From NCBI GenBank assembly GCA_010093685.1, contig MU006219.1:1259531-1323530 (forward strand): DNA of 64,000 nt. Reading direction: 5' to 3'. The number at the start of each line of letters is the position of its first letter. The stretch's first letter is position 1. The notes beneath the pieces are model-generated. The model had not been told where the DNA came from and did no database searches. It saw only the letters and a program-made list of their open reading frames with translations. This document shows, piece by piece, positions 45,490 through 56,412 of the stretch. Source of the stretch: Ophiobolus disseminans. Lineage: Eukaryota; Ascomycota; Dothideomycetes; Pleosporales; Phaeosphaeriaceae. Both the position numbers and the translations under genes were made by a program.

Positions 45490-46569
45490 TCAGATAAGGA
45501 TGGAGTAAACCCAGCAGCAGCAACAGCAGCATTTACAGGTGCAGTTCCCCGCGTCCCGCTCCATGGCATCATTGTTGTTGGTCTTCAGGTTTTGGTCTCC
45601 GAACGTGTCAGAAAGTTCACCGAACAGATCTTGACCAGTCTGGCCAGAATCTGAGTACTGCTTGGTCCAGTTCAGATACCATTCATTGAGGTTCGTTGCA
45701 CAAACCTTCGCGTTCTCGCTGTACGCTGGCCTTGACTCAGCTTCCCGGGATAGTCTCGCTTCCATAGCTGCGGCAAACTTGGGGACGTTGATATGTCTCA
45801 GCTTGTCGACGTTCTCGTAATTTTTGACGATCTCCCGAAGCTCTTTTCGCAGTGCCTTTCGATGTCGCTTCCGTTCGGGAAGGTAGACGGGAGGCTCTGG
45901 TGCTGTCTCACGAACCTTGGCCGCAGCGTCCTTGCACGCTTTCTTAGAATCCGGGACGATGTATGGCGTAGGTAGCCACTTGGACAGATCAATATTCGGC
46001 TGGCCCTTGCGAAGTGGTAGTGGCTTAGGGTGACGTTCAACATCGCTCTGCGAAGGCTCTGATGTGACAGCAATATGTTCCTGTAGACCACGCTTCGGGC
46101 GCTAGACGGACTCGTCCTGATGTGACTCGGTCGCGGCGGTCTCGTAATCTAATGCTCGCAGTACCTCGGCTCTGTATGCTTCGGAGGCAGTGACCCCGTC
46201 TCCGACCAAGTAGTGGTCCAGCCTGTCCAGCCTGTCCAGCCTGTCCAGCCTCGCTCGCAGTTTGTGTTCATAGTCTCGCACGTCATCATCTTTTCCCAAA
46301 ACGCTGCGCACCTCCTGCTCCATGACGTGAGCCAGACGTTCTCGTTCAGTTTTTCGAATGTCGTCGTCGCTTGGAAGTGCGTCGATGAAGTCATTGTTCT
46401 TGTTGAACAAGTCTTTATAACCTTTCATGCGCGCGATGATGAGTTTCGGGCCGTGAAATGGTTCTACATAGTTCGGCTCGAACTTGTTGCGCTTGAGATC
46501 GATGTTGTTTGGGTTCCGAACGCCCTTTGCGGCTTTCACCCGTCGGACTGGTGGCAGACCTCCGTTCAT
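45490..46569 (-). CDS. hypothetical protein with poly-Cys tail; in-frame TAG probably intronic
   Basis: One reading frame runs from ATG 46569 to a stop at 45490, interrupted only by TAG at 46102-46104. An 84-nt intron at 46081-46164 (GAG|GTACTG donor, CTACAG acceptor, phase 0) removes the stop and keeps the frame, giving about 331 aa; a 60-nt intron with a GTCTAG donor is an alternative. I do not recognise the family. The N-terminus is basic (MNGGLPPVRRVKAAKGVRNP). The middle is charged and helical, with a short LDRLDRLDRLD repeat. The C-terminus is GNCTCKCCCCCCWVYSILI, encoded by a CAG-type trinucleotide repeat. Such a Cys cluster next to hydrophobic residues could be palmitoylated for membrane attachment (inference). 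Confidence 0.6.
45512..45531. repeat. CAG trinucleotide repeat encoding poly-Cys
   Basis: CAG/CAA units on the plus strand, read as TGC/TGT/TGG codons on the minus strand at the C-terminus of the preceding gene. Confidence 0.85.
46216..46251. repeat. four 9-nt tandem repeats
   Basis: GTCCAGCCT is repeated four times exactly (plus strand). It lies in the coding frame of the poly-Cys-tail gene and encodes the repeated Leu-Asp-Arg tripeptide. Confidence 0.95.
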
Positions 46570-47486
46570 GTTGGTAGAATCTCGCTTGTTTGTGTGTCGC
46601 GTTGTGATGATGGGAATTGTTTGTGAGGGGTCGCGGGTGGGGTTGCGCAATAGCTCTGGAGAAGGGGACGTCGGCGCTTGCTTGAAGCAGAGGAGTAGCA
46701 AAGTGTATGCACGACGGGGTCGGTAGAGGGGGTCGAGAGTGACCTATACAAATTTGTCGGGTCGCGCAAATAACACACTCCGAAAGCAATCACTGGTGGT
46801 GACAGATGCGCGGTGTTGTGTGTGCGGGTGAGTTGAGAGGACTCAATGTTTGCCAGAGTTTGGTGCAATTGATAGCGGGGTTTACCGCTACTGTGGTTGA
46901 AGGTTGAGGCTGAGTATGAGCGAAAAGTTTAGAAAGGAAGGTTTGTGCCGCGAGGCTGCTTGCGTGGGGCAGAAAAAGTTCTGCCAAGCCCACGCTGCGG
47001 GCGCCGGTGGGGAAGTGAAAGGGAGAGAATGACGCAACCCGACTGCTACTCGGTGGATGAGGAGATGTAGACACAATATCACAGTGTTCGAATATATAAT
47101 GGAGACTAATAGCGAAGACGACCAATGATTGAGTATAGGAAACATGTTTGATGACGATACAAGCACTCTGCGGACTACCTACTCAATGATAGTGGCTAAT
47201 GGATCTAATGTAGTCATCTTGAAGTTGACTCCTTGAATGCGTAACAAGATTTGATTGTCGCACACTGCTCCATGGCGTGTTCCCCTATCCTTCACACCGA
47301 CTGTTCAACATTATCAACTGGTAACACCTCGGGGCTGCGGTGACGACTGTATCCCTCACAAATGCGGATCCAGACGGTGTATCCAAGCTCCATGGCCCCA
47401 TCTATGAGCCACGCGGTGAGCTGTCGCGTTGGCCGGAGGAACAACAAAATTTGTAGGACGTGGCCGCACCAGCCGGACGGAAACAA
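46570..47486. other. intergenic, promoter region
   Basis: No supported gene. The frame of the poly-Cys-tail gene stays open upstream to 46701, but the first residues look non-coding. Confidence 0.45.
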
Positions 47487-47587
47487 TCATTTCCAGTATT
47501 CAAAACTCTTGCCTGACATATGCCCCGGGACGTCACCGAATGTTCTCAGACACCAGACAATGGATCCTCCGATGTGTAAGGCCAGAG

Positions 47588-48535
47588 TCACACGAGCCAA
47601 AGTAAGGCCCAAAAACACGCCCAAACCTTTGATACTGAACGATATCGGCTGATATCCCTCTGGTCGATAGTCGCGCTTGATAGGATGGACACTGTCTTGC
47701 ACAAATATCGCCACCACTCAGCCTCGGTAATGATGAAGTAGGTAAGGCCCCAATGCAGTAGCAGTACTTGTCGGTACTTGTGCTGTTTGATTGAGAGCAT
47801 GTCGAGTACTGGCCCTATGAAAGTCGCCGCTGTAGCCGTGACGCTGTAGATTGCGAACCAATAGATACAGGTTCGGATGTGAGTTTTGTCGAGAACTGGA
47901 TGTCTACTGCAGAAGACTACCGAAGCTAAGACAGCTAGGCTTGGGTACAGATTTCGTGCGGAAAGATCGATATGGTAAACGGCAACGAAGATGACCGACA
48001 CAAGCCAAAACAGCATCTGTAGTTTGATTGGTATAACGTCATTGTCCTTGTCTGGTACGTGAAGTGCGGCTTTGAAGATGGGATCACTGGCCGCCTTCCA
48101 CAAGAGCTCTTTTCGCAAATTTGAAGCTTTGTTATGAGCCGCATGTTCATCGAGCAATCGTCTATCGCCCTGCAAGTCTGACTCTTGGATATCGAGGTGG
48201 ATGGAGTAGGCATCCCGGTATTTGGACAAGACCATCAGCTCGACTCCGCGACGCTCCTTCGCTGTGGTGGACGGGCTGTCGTAGGCCACCTGCCCTTCGC
48301 AGAGAGCCGCCTCAAGCTCATCTAGAGCCAGCAGAAAGGCAGACTTCTTGGGTAGGTCGGGTGCTTCAAGAAGCATTAGCGCGGTCGATTTGCACAAGCT
48401 GGTCAAGCTGAGGATCGTAATACTGAATGCGGGTAGTGTAATTGTGACAGAACTAGAGTGATGCAGTTGGTGATACGTGTAGATGTCGTCCACAGTCATA
48501 CGAGCGAGCGTAGTTGTGGCAGAATCGAAGTCCAT
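47588..48535 (-). CDS. polytopic membrane protein, probably frameshifted near its C-terminus
   Basis: A start at 48535 (MDFDSATTTLARM) gives 315 aa. A soluble helical segment (about 60-165) is flanked by hydrophobic helices: TITLPAFSITILSLTSL, LQMLFWLVSVIFVAVYHI, LYPSLAVLASVVFC, YWFAIYSVTATAATFIGPVL and VLLLHWGLTYFIIT. The frame ends soon after EAEWWRYLCK. From the same place another frame continues with more protein-like sequence (FVQDSVHPIKRDYRPEGYQP, then a helix GLGVFLGLTLARVTLALHIG) down to 47487. A single-base shift near 47710 would join them, so this allele or sequence may carry a frameshift. Family unknown. It lies downstream of the DUF6536 gene on the same strand. Confidence 0.55.
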   Translation of the reverse strand: MDFDSATTTLARMTVDDIYTYHQLHHSSSVTITLPAFSITILSLTSLCKSTALMLLEAPDLPKKSAFLLALDELEAALCEGQVAYDSPSTTAKERRGVELMVLSKYRDAYSIHLDIQESDLQGDRRLLDEHAAHNKASNLRKELLWKAASDPIFKAALHVPDKDNDVIPIKLQMLFWLVSVIFVAVYHIDLSARNLYPSLAVLASVVFCSRHPVLDKTHIRTCIYWFAIYSVTATAATFIGPVLDMLSIKQHKYRQVLLLHWGLTYFIITEAEWWRYLCKTVSILSSATIDQRDISRYRSVSKVWACFWALLWLV

Positions 48536-48766
48536 AGCAAGGGCCGAGTCAAAAGTGCAACTAAGTTTGGGTGCAAACGCCCAAATCGGAGGTAGGTAAG
48601 TGTAAAGGCCGATAGTGTGGCAGGTATGATCGTAAGGGCATCGTGTACAGCAGGATCGAACCGCTCCCAAAATTCTACGTCTTGCGCAAAATCTTGATGT
48701 GCACTAAAGTCGCGACTTTATTCTTGTCGATTTTTTTGATTGCGTTGCAAACATCCCATGCAGCGA

Positions 48767-51308
48767 TTAAACGTATGCTTGACCCTGAATAGGTTGCTTC
48801 GCTAGCCTCGCGGTGAATGATATGTGCTTCACATTGTGGGCAACATAGCCCTCTTCGCTTGCAATGTCTTCACTCACGTCTCCCCATTGTACCTCTTGTA
48901 GCCACGGCTCAGACTCATACCTCCCTGGATGGCATGCTGCGCTGATCACAGCGCTCATACTTGTCTCATGCAGCCCGGTTCCCAGCCGTCGGAATGAGCC
49001 TATGCAGACAGTAGCTACAAGCATAGCGATCGAGACGCCAATCAACGACACCACGCCGGTGGCGCTGTACCCCAGTCGAACAAGTTGGTCGTCTGTGTCG
49101 ATCACACCGCGAGAGTTTACGCCGTCAATGCGTACCATGAAAAAACTTTGAGAGCAAAGCCAATGCAGTGCCGCACTACATCCCATGAGCGGTAACGCGT
49201 ATCGAGCAGGCAATGTGAAGAAGTGGCTACGGCGTTGCATGCCTTTTGGTCGCTCGCTGACTCGCAAACCTTTCCTGGCTTGTGTCAAGCGATCAAATTC
49301 ATGCGCAACCATTAGCTTGCCCCAGATATTGGTGTACACAACGTATAGAAGTGAAAAGCCGAGTTGCGGAACGTTGGCAATCAGTAGTGTAGGTACAATC
49401 CCAGAAGATCCAGTATCGTCTGGCTTGAAGGATGCCATGGACTGGATGTCCGGAGTGCCGAGGCTGTTGTCAAAGGCGAAGCCATGCGCACCATCGATAG
49501 CGAAGAACAACGCAATTGATAGCACGACGATATACAATGCCGAGACACCAATCGTGGAATAAAATTCCGTTGTGTTGGCGGAGCTGAACCACCTCGGGCG
49601 GATGCCAGTGAAGGTTTGTGGCTCAAAAGGTTCTTTGAAACCATGTTTGCGGATCTGCTTTGAGGACACAAGGCACATGTCGTTAGTTGTCGTATCTTCT
49701 CTTTCCAGGAAGGAGGATATGGCATCGCCCAGAGTGCGCAAAAATTGGCCTTTCGGTCGCCAGATGAGCAGATAAGCGATAACAATCGTCTTGACACCGC
49801 CACACAGAACGACGCCCAACATGAGCCATTGATTAAACTGCAGCTCACAAGTATCTGGAACCACCCGGGCGAGGCAGTAGCTTACCGGCTGGCTGTAGAC
49901 CGTCCAATTCTTCCCCGCGTCGGTTCGATCTATAGCCATGTCGACGCTGCATCGGCCGTCTTTACCATCGCCAAAGTCGTTGGACGTAATGATGTCGCGA
50001 CAAATCCAATGATAAGGATCCTGATTGGTGTCCTCCTTGTCGGTGGTGACGGAGCTCTGTGGGAAACGGCTATATAGGACTGGAGATTCGGAGCCTACAC
50101 GTGAAGACACGACGACGACGTCCCCGTACCCTCGCATAAAGCCGGAGGTATAATTCTGAATACATGCAAGCGGTTCCATGCGCTCAAACCCCGCCATGTT
50201 CGAGCTGTTTGTGATATCCTGCAGAAGTTCGATGACCGTGGAGTTGTCGTGCAGATCAAAAGTACACACGTCGCCGTCGCAGTCTTCCTTCGACGTTAAC
50301 CACTGTTCGAAAAGATCGGGCGACGAGTTGTCAATCGTAGGTCGAAATGGGGTATTGCTGAGAATGCTTTCTTCGACTACCGCGACCGCGTACTGGTTTG
50401 CTTGGGTGGTCGTGAAAAACACCGCATTGAAACTAGACATCGTCAAGGTAGCACCTCACGTCGACGAACAGCACTCACAATAAATGAAAAGGCATGCTCG
50501 TGATAGCTAGCAGCAGCCACACCCACGTATTCCTTCTTCGAACGTAGAGTAAGTTTCTCAAACTTGGCGTCCCAATTTCAACCCATTTGCCCTTGGCGTG
50601 AGCAGCATCTACCTCTTTCCGAGTTGGCGCTGTAATGCCTTGCATCGCATAAGTTGAGGCACCTAAGATTAATGTCGAGACCACGTTAAGGGCCGCATGG
50701 ATCCCCGTGTTCGCGTTTCGTATGATACCACAATGTCCACGCCGCAAAGTTGCCGTTCCCGTGGTGGCATCATAGGTGCGGAACAGCCAGGTATAGACTG
50801 AGATGTTGACAATCAAAGCGACTAGGCTGAGAAGAAACGAGCGAACAAGACCTGCTCGCCAACCACCCACAAAGGTGTCGTAAAATGTGCCAAATGCTTT
50901 TGTGCCGAAACGACGAAGCTCGTATTCCTCCACACGTTCTACCAATGTCTTTCGATGGGAGATGATGTATCCGGTGGTGTTGTATCTTGCTGCACTGTAC
51001 TCCGTGTCCGAGTGCTTTGGTCGAGCATCATTTAAGAAGCTAGCAGTGGAACTTTCATTGACATCGAGTTTGGGTTTGGAGGGATACGTCGACATTGTAA
51101 TGCCTTCTTGTTGTTGTGGATCTTCGCCGGGCAGTCGTTTGAATCGCTGAGGAAGGCGCATCGCACTCAAAGGATGTGAGTAATGTCCACCATATATTGC
51201 GGTATCGTCTTGAGAAACAGCGCCAACATTAATCGCAGAAGTTGGAAGGAAAGAAGGAGTGTTCGAGTATGCAGTAATACGTCGGTCGGTCGTGATTTTG
51301 AGGTCCAA
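48767..51308 (-). CDS. DUF6536-type fungal membrane protein
   Basis: Two exons (51308-50479, 50432-48767) with a 46-nt intron (GTGAGT...TCTAG) give 831 aa. The DUF6536 signature spans about residues 150-285: GGWRAGLVRSFLLSLVALIV, RGHCGIIRNANTGIHAALNV, STLILGASTYAMQGITAPTR, EIGTPSLRNLLYV and, across the splice, PFHLFFNAVFF. A large extracellular domain with N-glycosylation sequons and cysteines follows. Then come at least five helices (for example LMLGVVLCGGVKTIVIAYLL, ALYIVVLSIALFFAI, VVSLIGVSIAMLVATVCIG). The family is widespread and often expanded in filamentous ascomycetes; biochemical role unknown. The N-terminal 140 residues are disordered. Confidence 0.9.
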
Positions 51309-52439
51309 GTTGCTGACATGGGGCGATCATTTTAGCCCCATGTAGCATGCTCCAAGCTTGCCACTGATATGCGCATCTCATCAGTAACGGCCGCATAGCG
51401 CGAAGAATCGTTCTACTCCATAAGAGTCTCGTAAGTGTGTCGTCCCACCATGCAATAGTCCTTAAATACCATTGAAGCGAAAGAGCTTGCTCCCGCAGTA
51501 TTCAGTTTCAAACAAGTCACCGATCCGTCGAAGCGGGTCGCAAACAGAGGGGCATCTGTGCAGCCTCACCTCTAAGCCGATCTTACGCCCGACGTCAAGA
51601 TGCATCGTGGCGCTGCGCCGTGAGCCGGAGGGAAGATCGCTTCGTGGACACACCATCACCGAAAATAGACGAAGTACCCATCAATGAAATGAAGGAGATG
51701 AGACTTGGCGGCGTGGCGGCCTCAAACGACGAAATTGGTGGAGTTGGAGTGCGATGAAGTAGGCTAAAGCGAAGGGATCGAAGCGCGAAATTCGGCTGGA
51801 CACGCGAACTTCGCAATCTGTCATTCAGCCCCCAAACACTCCACCCTCAGGCTTTTCGACTCTCTCCAACGCTTCGAGGGTTCCAAAAGTTCAGTCGAGA
51901 GGTAGATGCTAGTAGCTTATAGGGTAAGCTTCAGAATTTAATTTCAACAATTGGTCCTGAGATTCGGAAGAAGCAGACACCCCGGGCCATCTCGTTGCAC
52001 GTGATGACGCGTCATGCCGATCAGAGCGACTCTCCTCAACCACAACACCTGCATCTTAGGCAGGGTATCAAGAGGGGCCATGGTCAACTAACGAGTTTTA
52101 TAACATTGATCATATTGAGATTATTTCAAGATATAGACCATATACAGAAGCCTCCCAAGGTCGCAACATGTTGTCCATCCCGACCAGCAATCATAGCTTT
52201 CTAGGCATCGAAGAGTCGATTATGAGTCGCGCTAGGGAGTTCGAAGTGTGCTCTTAAGACTTAACTTAGGCAGTTTTTGTCACTTTTGGATTGTTTTCAC
52301 ACAACACTGTCACCGTTTGCAAATGACCCCACCACGCGATTACGTCCGTGCATGGTTACCTTTTATGCGCTCATACACTCACTCGCCATCCTCTCAACCC
52401 TCTTAACCTTTTCCTTTAACCGGAACTTTCACTTCAACC
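51309..52439. other. intergenic, no gene seen
   Basis: Between divergent genes. It is AT-richer around 52080-52160. No recognised frame or repeat. Confidence 0.45.
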
Positions 52440-54108
52440 ATGCTTCTACTAGAGCTTCCTCCAGAGCTCTTTGAGTAAGTAACCGATGCGTGCGCCCAGC
52501 CTGACCTTTGCACAGCTCTTCCACACTCGATTTGTGTGTCGTAAGTATAATGTCCCACACGCAAGACGTATTACTGACGGAATGAAGGCACGTTCAATGC
52601 AGCACTCACTCGTCGGCTTCTTGCAAAAACATCTCTGCAGACTCATTTCGACAACGAAATTTCGACTCTGCAAGAATATGGTAGGCCGATGCATCCAAGC
52701 CCGATAAGGTCATTTCTTCGGTTTTATTTCGCCGAGTACCTCCGCAATCACACTGTATCCAAGGGGCGCCAACCGTTTACTTATCACAATCATTCGAAAA
52801 GCTACCAAGCGCTTAATGCGCTTTGTCTCGCCGAGGCCATCAGTCGAACTTGAAGCTATACGCGGTTCGTATATTCGAGATCTTGCCATGAATTTTGTAC
52901 CGGACAATAGCGAGCTACTTACCGAGAATCGCAGAAACTTGGCATATGTAAAGATGAGTTACCGCCCAATGCTTTCGCCCATCGAAGAGAAAAAGACCAT
53001 CAATGACCACCTAGCAGCAGCCGCAGCTGTAGGAAGCGTGACGGCTGTTGAGTACTACTTATTACATAGGGCTTCACTTTTTCCCATGTATGAGGCGAGC
53101 TTTGGCTGCGCCTTTCGTGCAGCAGCCCGTACGGGTCAGGTTACCATGATTCGGCGACTGCTAGAACGGCTCGACTACGAGATCAATGAGATATACCAGA
53201 ACTCTGACGCCAGGTCTGTAAGCTCAGGCTTTCGTTACACGCAGATGAAACTTGGATCGGCAATCAATGCAAGCATCGAAACCGGTCAAGTAAAGTCGGC
53301 ACTGCTCTTGATCAAGTTTAATCCAGCGTGCCTCGGAGATTCAAATTCCAATTTGTGGGAGAGCAGGTCTTGGATTATGCCGATGATTCTATCAGGCTGC
53401 CTCGATACCGTTGTGGTACTCCTCCAACTAGATCAGCGATCCAAGGACGACTCGGCACTCAAGGATGAACTACATAATAGCTTTCGAATTGCACTGATGG
53501 AAAACCACACACATATCATGTGATACCTGAGGAACAACGACTCGATCGACAAGTTTTGGCTCGACAGCTCGGATATCATAGAGGCTGCTGCAGAGCGAAA
53601 ATGGCCTTACGACCCTACTAGTACTAACACCATGAAGCTTTTGCTTGAGATGGGTCAAACCCTCGAGTCAAACCACCTATGCAGAGCTCTCGATGCCGCA
53701 GCGCCCTCTAGGTTCCGGGCTGTGCATCTTATAATCGAGCATGGCGTACCCATAGACTCTGCGGTTGTTTCAATGTGCGAGGATGTTTCCCGCCAATTGC
53801 TCGCATCACCATTCGAACCCCATGGCGATCTACCGCTTCCGGGTTCAGTCAAACTAGTTACCGACAAAACTATGTCTGTAATCTTCCTGGCTTCAGAGAC
53901 CAAGAAACACCTGTCGATTCACGAGATTCGCACCGAAAAGTACTCTCGCCCAGGATATAACTGGGGCCCAAGGTGTCTCGCAAATCTAATGCAGGAGGTA
54001 GCGTCGGGTAAGAGACGTGTCCCAAACGAGCCTTTGCCGTTCCGTCAGCTGGCATAAAAGGTTCATGAATGGCTCGACATGTACAACGACGAGGACGAAA
54101 TTCTGTAG
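52440..54108 (+). pseudogene. decayed F-box/ankyrin-type gene
   Basis: It starts like fungal F-box proteins (MLLLELPPELFE, then a GTAAGT donor at 52475). Exon pieces at 52516-52540 and from 52588 join as LFHTRFVCR-TFNAALTRRL, but the first junction is out of phase and the middle of the F-box is missing. A frame change near 52848 separates NALCLAEAIS from VELEAIRGSYIRDL. The later part contains ankyrin-like helices (HLAAAAAVGSVTAVEYYLL; AFRAAARTGQVTMIRRLLE; HLIIEHGVPIDS). It has an in-frame TGA at 53521 and TAA at 54055, beyond which coding continues to 54108. Four independent lesions argue for a pseudogene rather than one sequencing error. Confidence 0.7.
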
Positions 54109-54454
54109 CACTATCGGCGAAGCACACGAACGGAGCCCTCACGCTGGCAATCATGGACGATACAAATATGCACTGAGAACGCCCTGGAGGAAACGGTGTC
54201 TAAGGTAATGACGATGGCTGGAACCACTTGCGAAAAGGTATTGATGCTATCAGGTGCATTGATCGAAGGCTGTGGCATGGCAGGAAGTTTCGAGCAAATA
54301 CGAAAGTAATGCATTGCTGGGAATCGACATTTGCAAATTTGGGACAGAAGTATATACAGGAAACGGGTTTCGACCCATAGACCCAAGCAGCCATGTCTTC
54401 GCTATGCAACCGCTCAACTAATACAGCTTTCCAGTGATTGCTAAAACCACACGC
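54109..54454. other. convergent 3' region
   Basis: It lies between the decayed gene and the polygalacturonase 3' end. Nothing recognised. Confidence 0.5.
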
Positions 54455-55714
54455 TTACGAGCATTTAGTAACGCTAGGAACGTTGCTGCAGCTAGCATAA
54501 GTCTTCCCGCCAGTCACTGCGACATTGGACCAGGTCCAGCCAGTACAAGAAGTGCTGCTACCACATGTAACAACAACATCGTAACCACTGCTCGCGACAG
54601 CACCGGTACCAGTAACATTCTCGATTGTGAGGCCCGTGATTGGGACGCCGGTGTCCGCAGTACCGTGGAGGTCGCCGCCATCGTAGTTCTGCTCGATGAG
54701 AACACCGTACTTGGAGATAGAAGAGAGCGTGATCTTGTTGTAGGTCACCTTGTTGATCTTACCGGTAGTGCCGACGGAGGCTTTGACTCGAATACCTGCC
54801 ACGAGCATTTAGTTGATGCGATGTAGCAGGAGATTGGTTCATGACTTACCGTTGGTGGATTTTGTGACCTGGCTGTTGTAGAAAGTCACTGTATCCACAG
54901 TGTTGTCGGTGCGACCGCCAACGGACCCAATCGAAAGACCGTGTCCTCCTGAGCAGAGTCCATTCTGGAAGGTAATGTTCTAGTGCAATCGTCAGTCACC
55001 GACCAATGCTTCGGATCATTTCGGGCTTACCGTTCCGGAGTTGATAGCAACGCAATCGTCCTGGTTGTAGACTTTCGCGCCATCGATCATCACGTTCGAG
55101 CTGCTTCCAATATCGAAGCCATCGGTGTTGTGACCAAGGGCTCCAGTATCGCCAGCGGAGTCGTCAATCGTCATTCCCGTAATGGTAAGACCAGTGCAGC
55201 CATTGATGCTAACAGCTTGAACCGGCGTGTTCTTGATGCTCAGATTGGTGATGGTTGACGATGTGAGCGAGTGTGCAGAGAAGAACTTTGGCTTTGTCTT
55301 TCCACCATTTCCGCCCTGTCCATCCCACCAACGTGCGCCATCGGCGTTCAAAACAGATCCAGCTGCGCCCTGAACGGTGATCTTGTTACCGCCAATGTTG
55401 AGCAGCGGACCAGCCCACTCTTTGTAACCCCAAGTTGTCGTGCCCTGGAAGATAACAGTCGTACCATCGGCGAGCTTAGAGAGATCTAGCGTCGTGCCAG
55501 ATGGCACAGCAACATTGCTGAGAACGATAGTGGCGCATGCTTTTGCTGAGGCGGAGGCTGATGCAGCACCAGTAGAACCAGAAAAGGTACAACTGGTGGC
55601 CCTTCTGGCAATAACTGGATTGGGTGCTGGAGTGACCTGCGGTTCTGCAGCGGGAGCGGCAACTGCAGAAGCCGCTAGTGCGGCGAGGATGAGACTAAGC
55701 TTTGGGAAAACCAT
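54455..55714 (-). CDS. endopolygalacturonase (GH28), secreted
   Basis: Hydrolyses alpha-1,4 bonds of homogalacturonan in plant pectin. Three exons (55714-55031, 54979-54850, 54795-54455) with introns of 51 and 54 nt give 384 aa, the usual size. A signal peptide (MVFPKLSLILAALAASAVAA) and short propeptide ending at a dibasic RR (37-38) precede the beta-helix. GH28 catalytic motifs are all present: NTDGFD (Asp198), QDDC (Asp219, Asp220), GGHG (His241) and RVK (Arg274, Lys276; RIK in most relatives). SGGHGLSIGSVGGR matches endo- rather than exo-acting enzymes. The Cys-rich C-terminus (VVVTCGSSTSC, ASCSNVPSVTKCS) is typical. It marks a pectin-degrading, plant-associated lifestyle. Confidence 0.96.
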
Positions 55715-56412
55715 TGTGAAGACGACTTGAAATCGAGGAAAGGATGCTTGATTGTGTGAAAGAATTGCTTGGCTGCTTGGCTGCTTGGCCTAAATGCTTG
55801 GTATATCACGCCTTTATAGAGGTCTAGGGAAAGATTTTTCCGTTCTCACGCTGGCTCACACCTTGGACGCTTGCTCATTTCTCCGGAAGCCAAAATACAC
55901 ACTTCGATATGAAGGGGCGTTTCGAAAACCCTCCAATTGAGTCAGGACCATGATCGCGAAATGAGGGGACCAACAAGGGTCAAAAGAGCACTTGTGCAAT
56001 TCGCGTTGTCACGCGATTGAGCTGTGGCACCCATCTGGATGTTGTCGGCAGGACTATAGCAAAGAGATCAGATCCCACCAATGGACAAAGAAAATTAGCT
56101 GTTGATGTTTGCGGAGAGAATCCGGGGTGCTGCTTCCCGTGGCGGAAGAAATACCTATGGAACTACCGGCATCCACCGGTCGACGAACCGCATGAGGCTA
56201 GACAGGCGTCGCATCCATGACACTCTCCCCACGCTCGAAACCACCGTCTATCCTCGACTCGCTGGTCGCAATTTATAACACGTTCCGTGGCTTACGTGTA
56301 TGGAGTTTTAGAATGGCTTCTAAGGAAGGAAAGAGTTGCTATTTACATAGCTCGGTACGCGCGCCTGCGAGAACGCGACGCCTTCAACACATTCTTCCTA
56401 CCGCACAAGGGC
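55715..56412. other. intergenic / possible first exon of next gene
   Basis: It holds the polygalacturonase promoter. From 56217 a frame reads MTLSPRSKPPSILDSLVAIY, and from about 56287 a second frame reads VYGVLEWLLRKERVAIYIAR, continuous with the next gene. Both look coding but are offset by one base, and no intron of normal size joins them. Confidence 0.4.
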
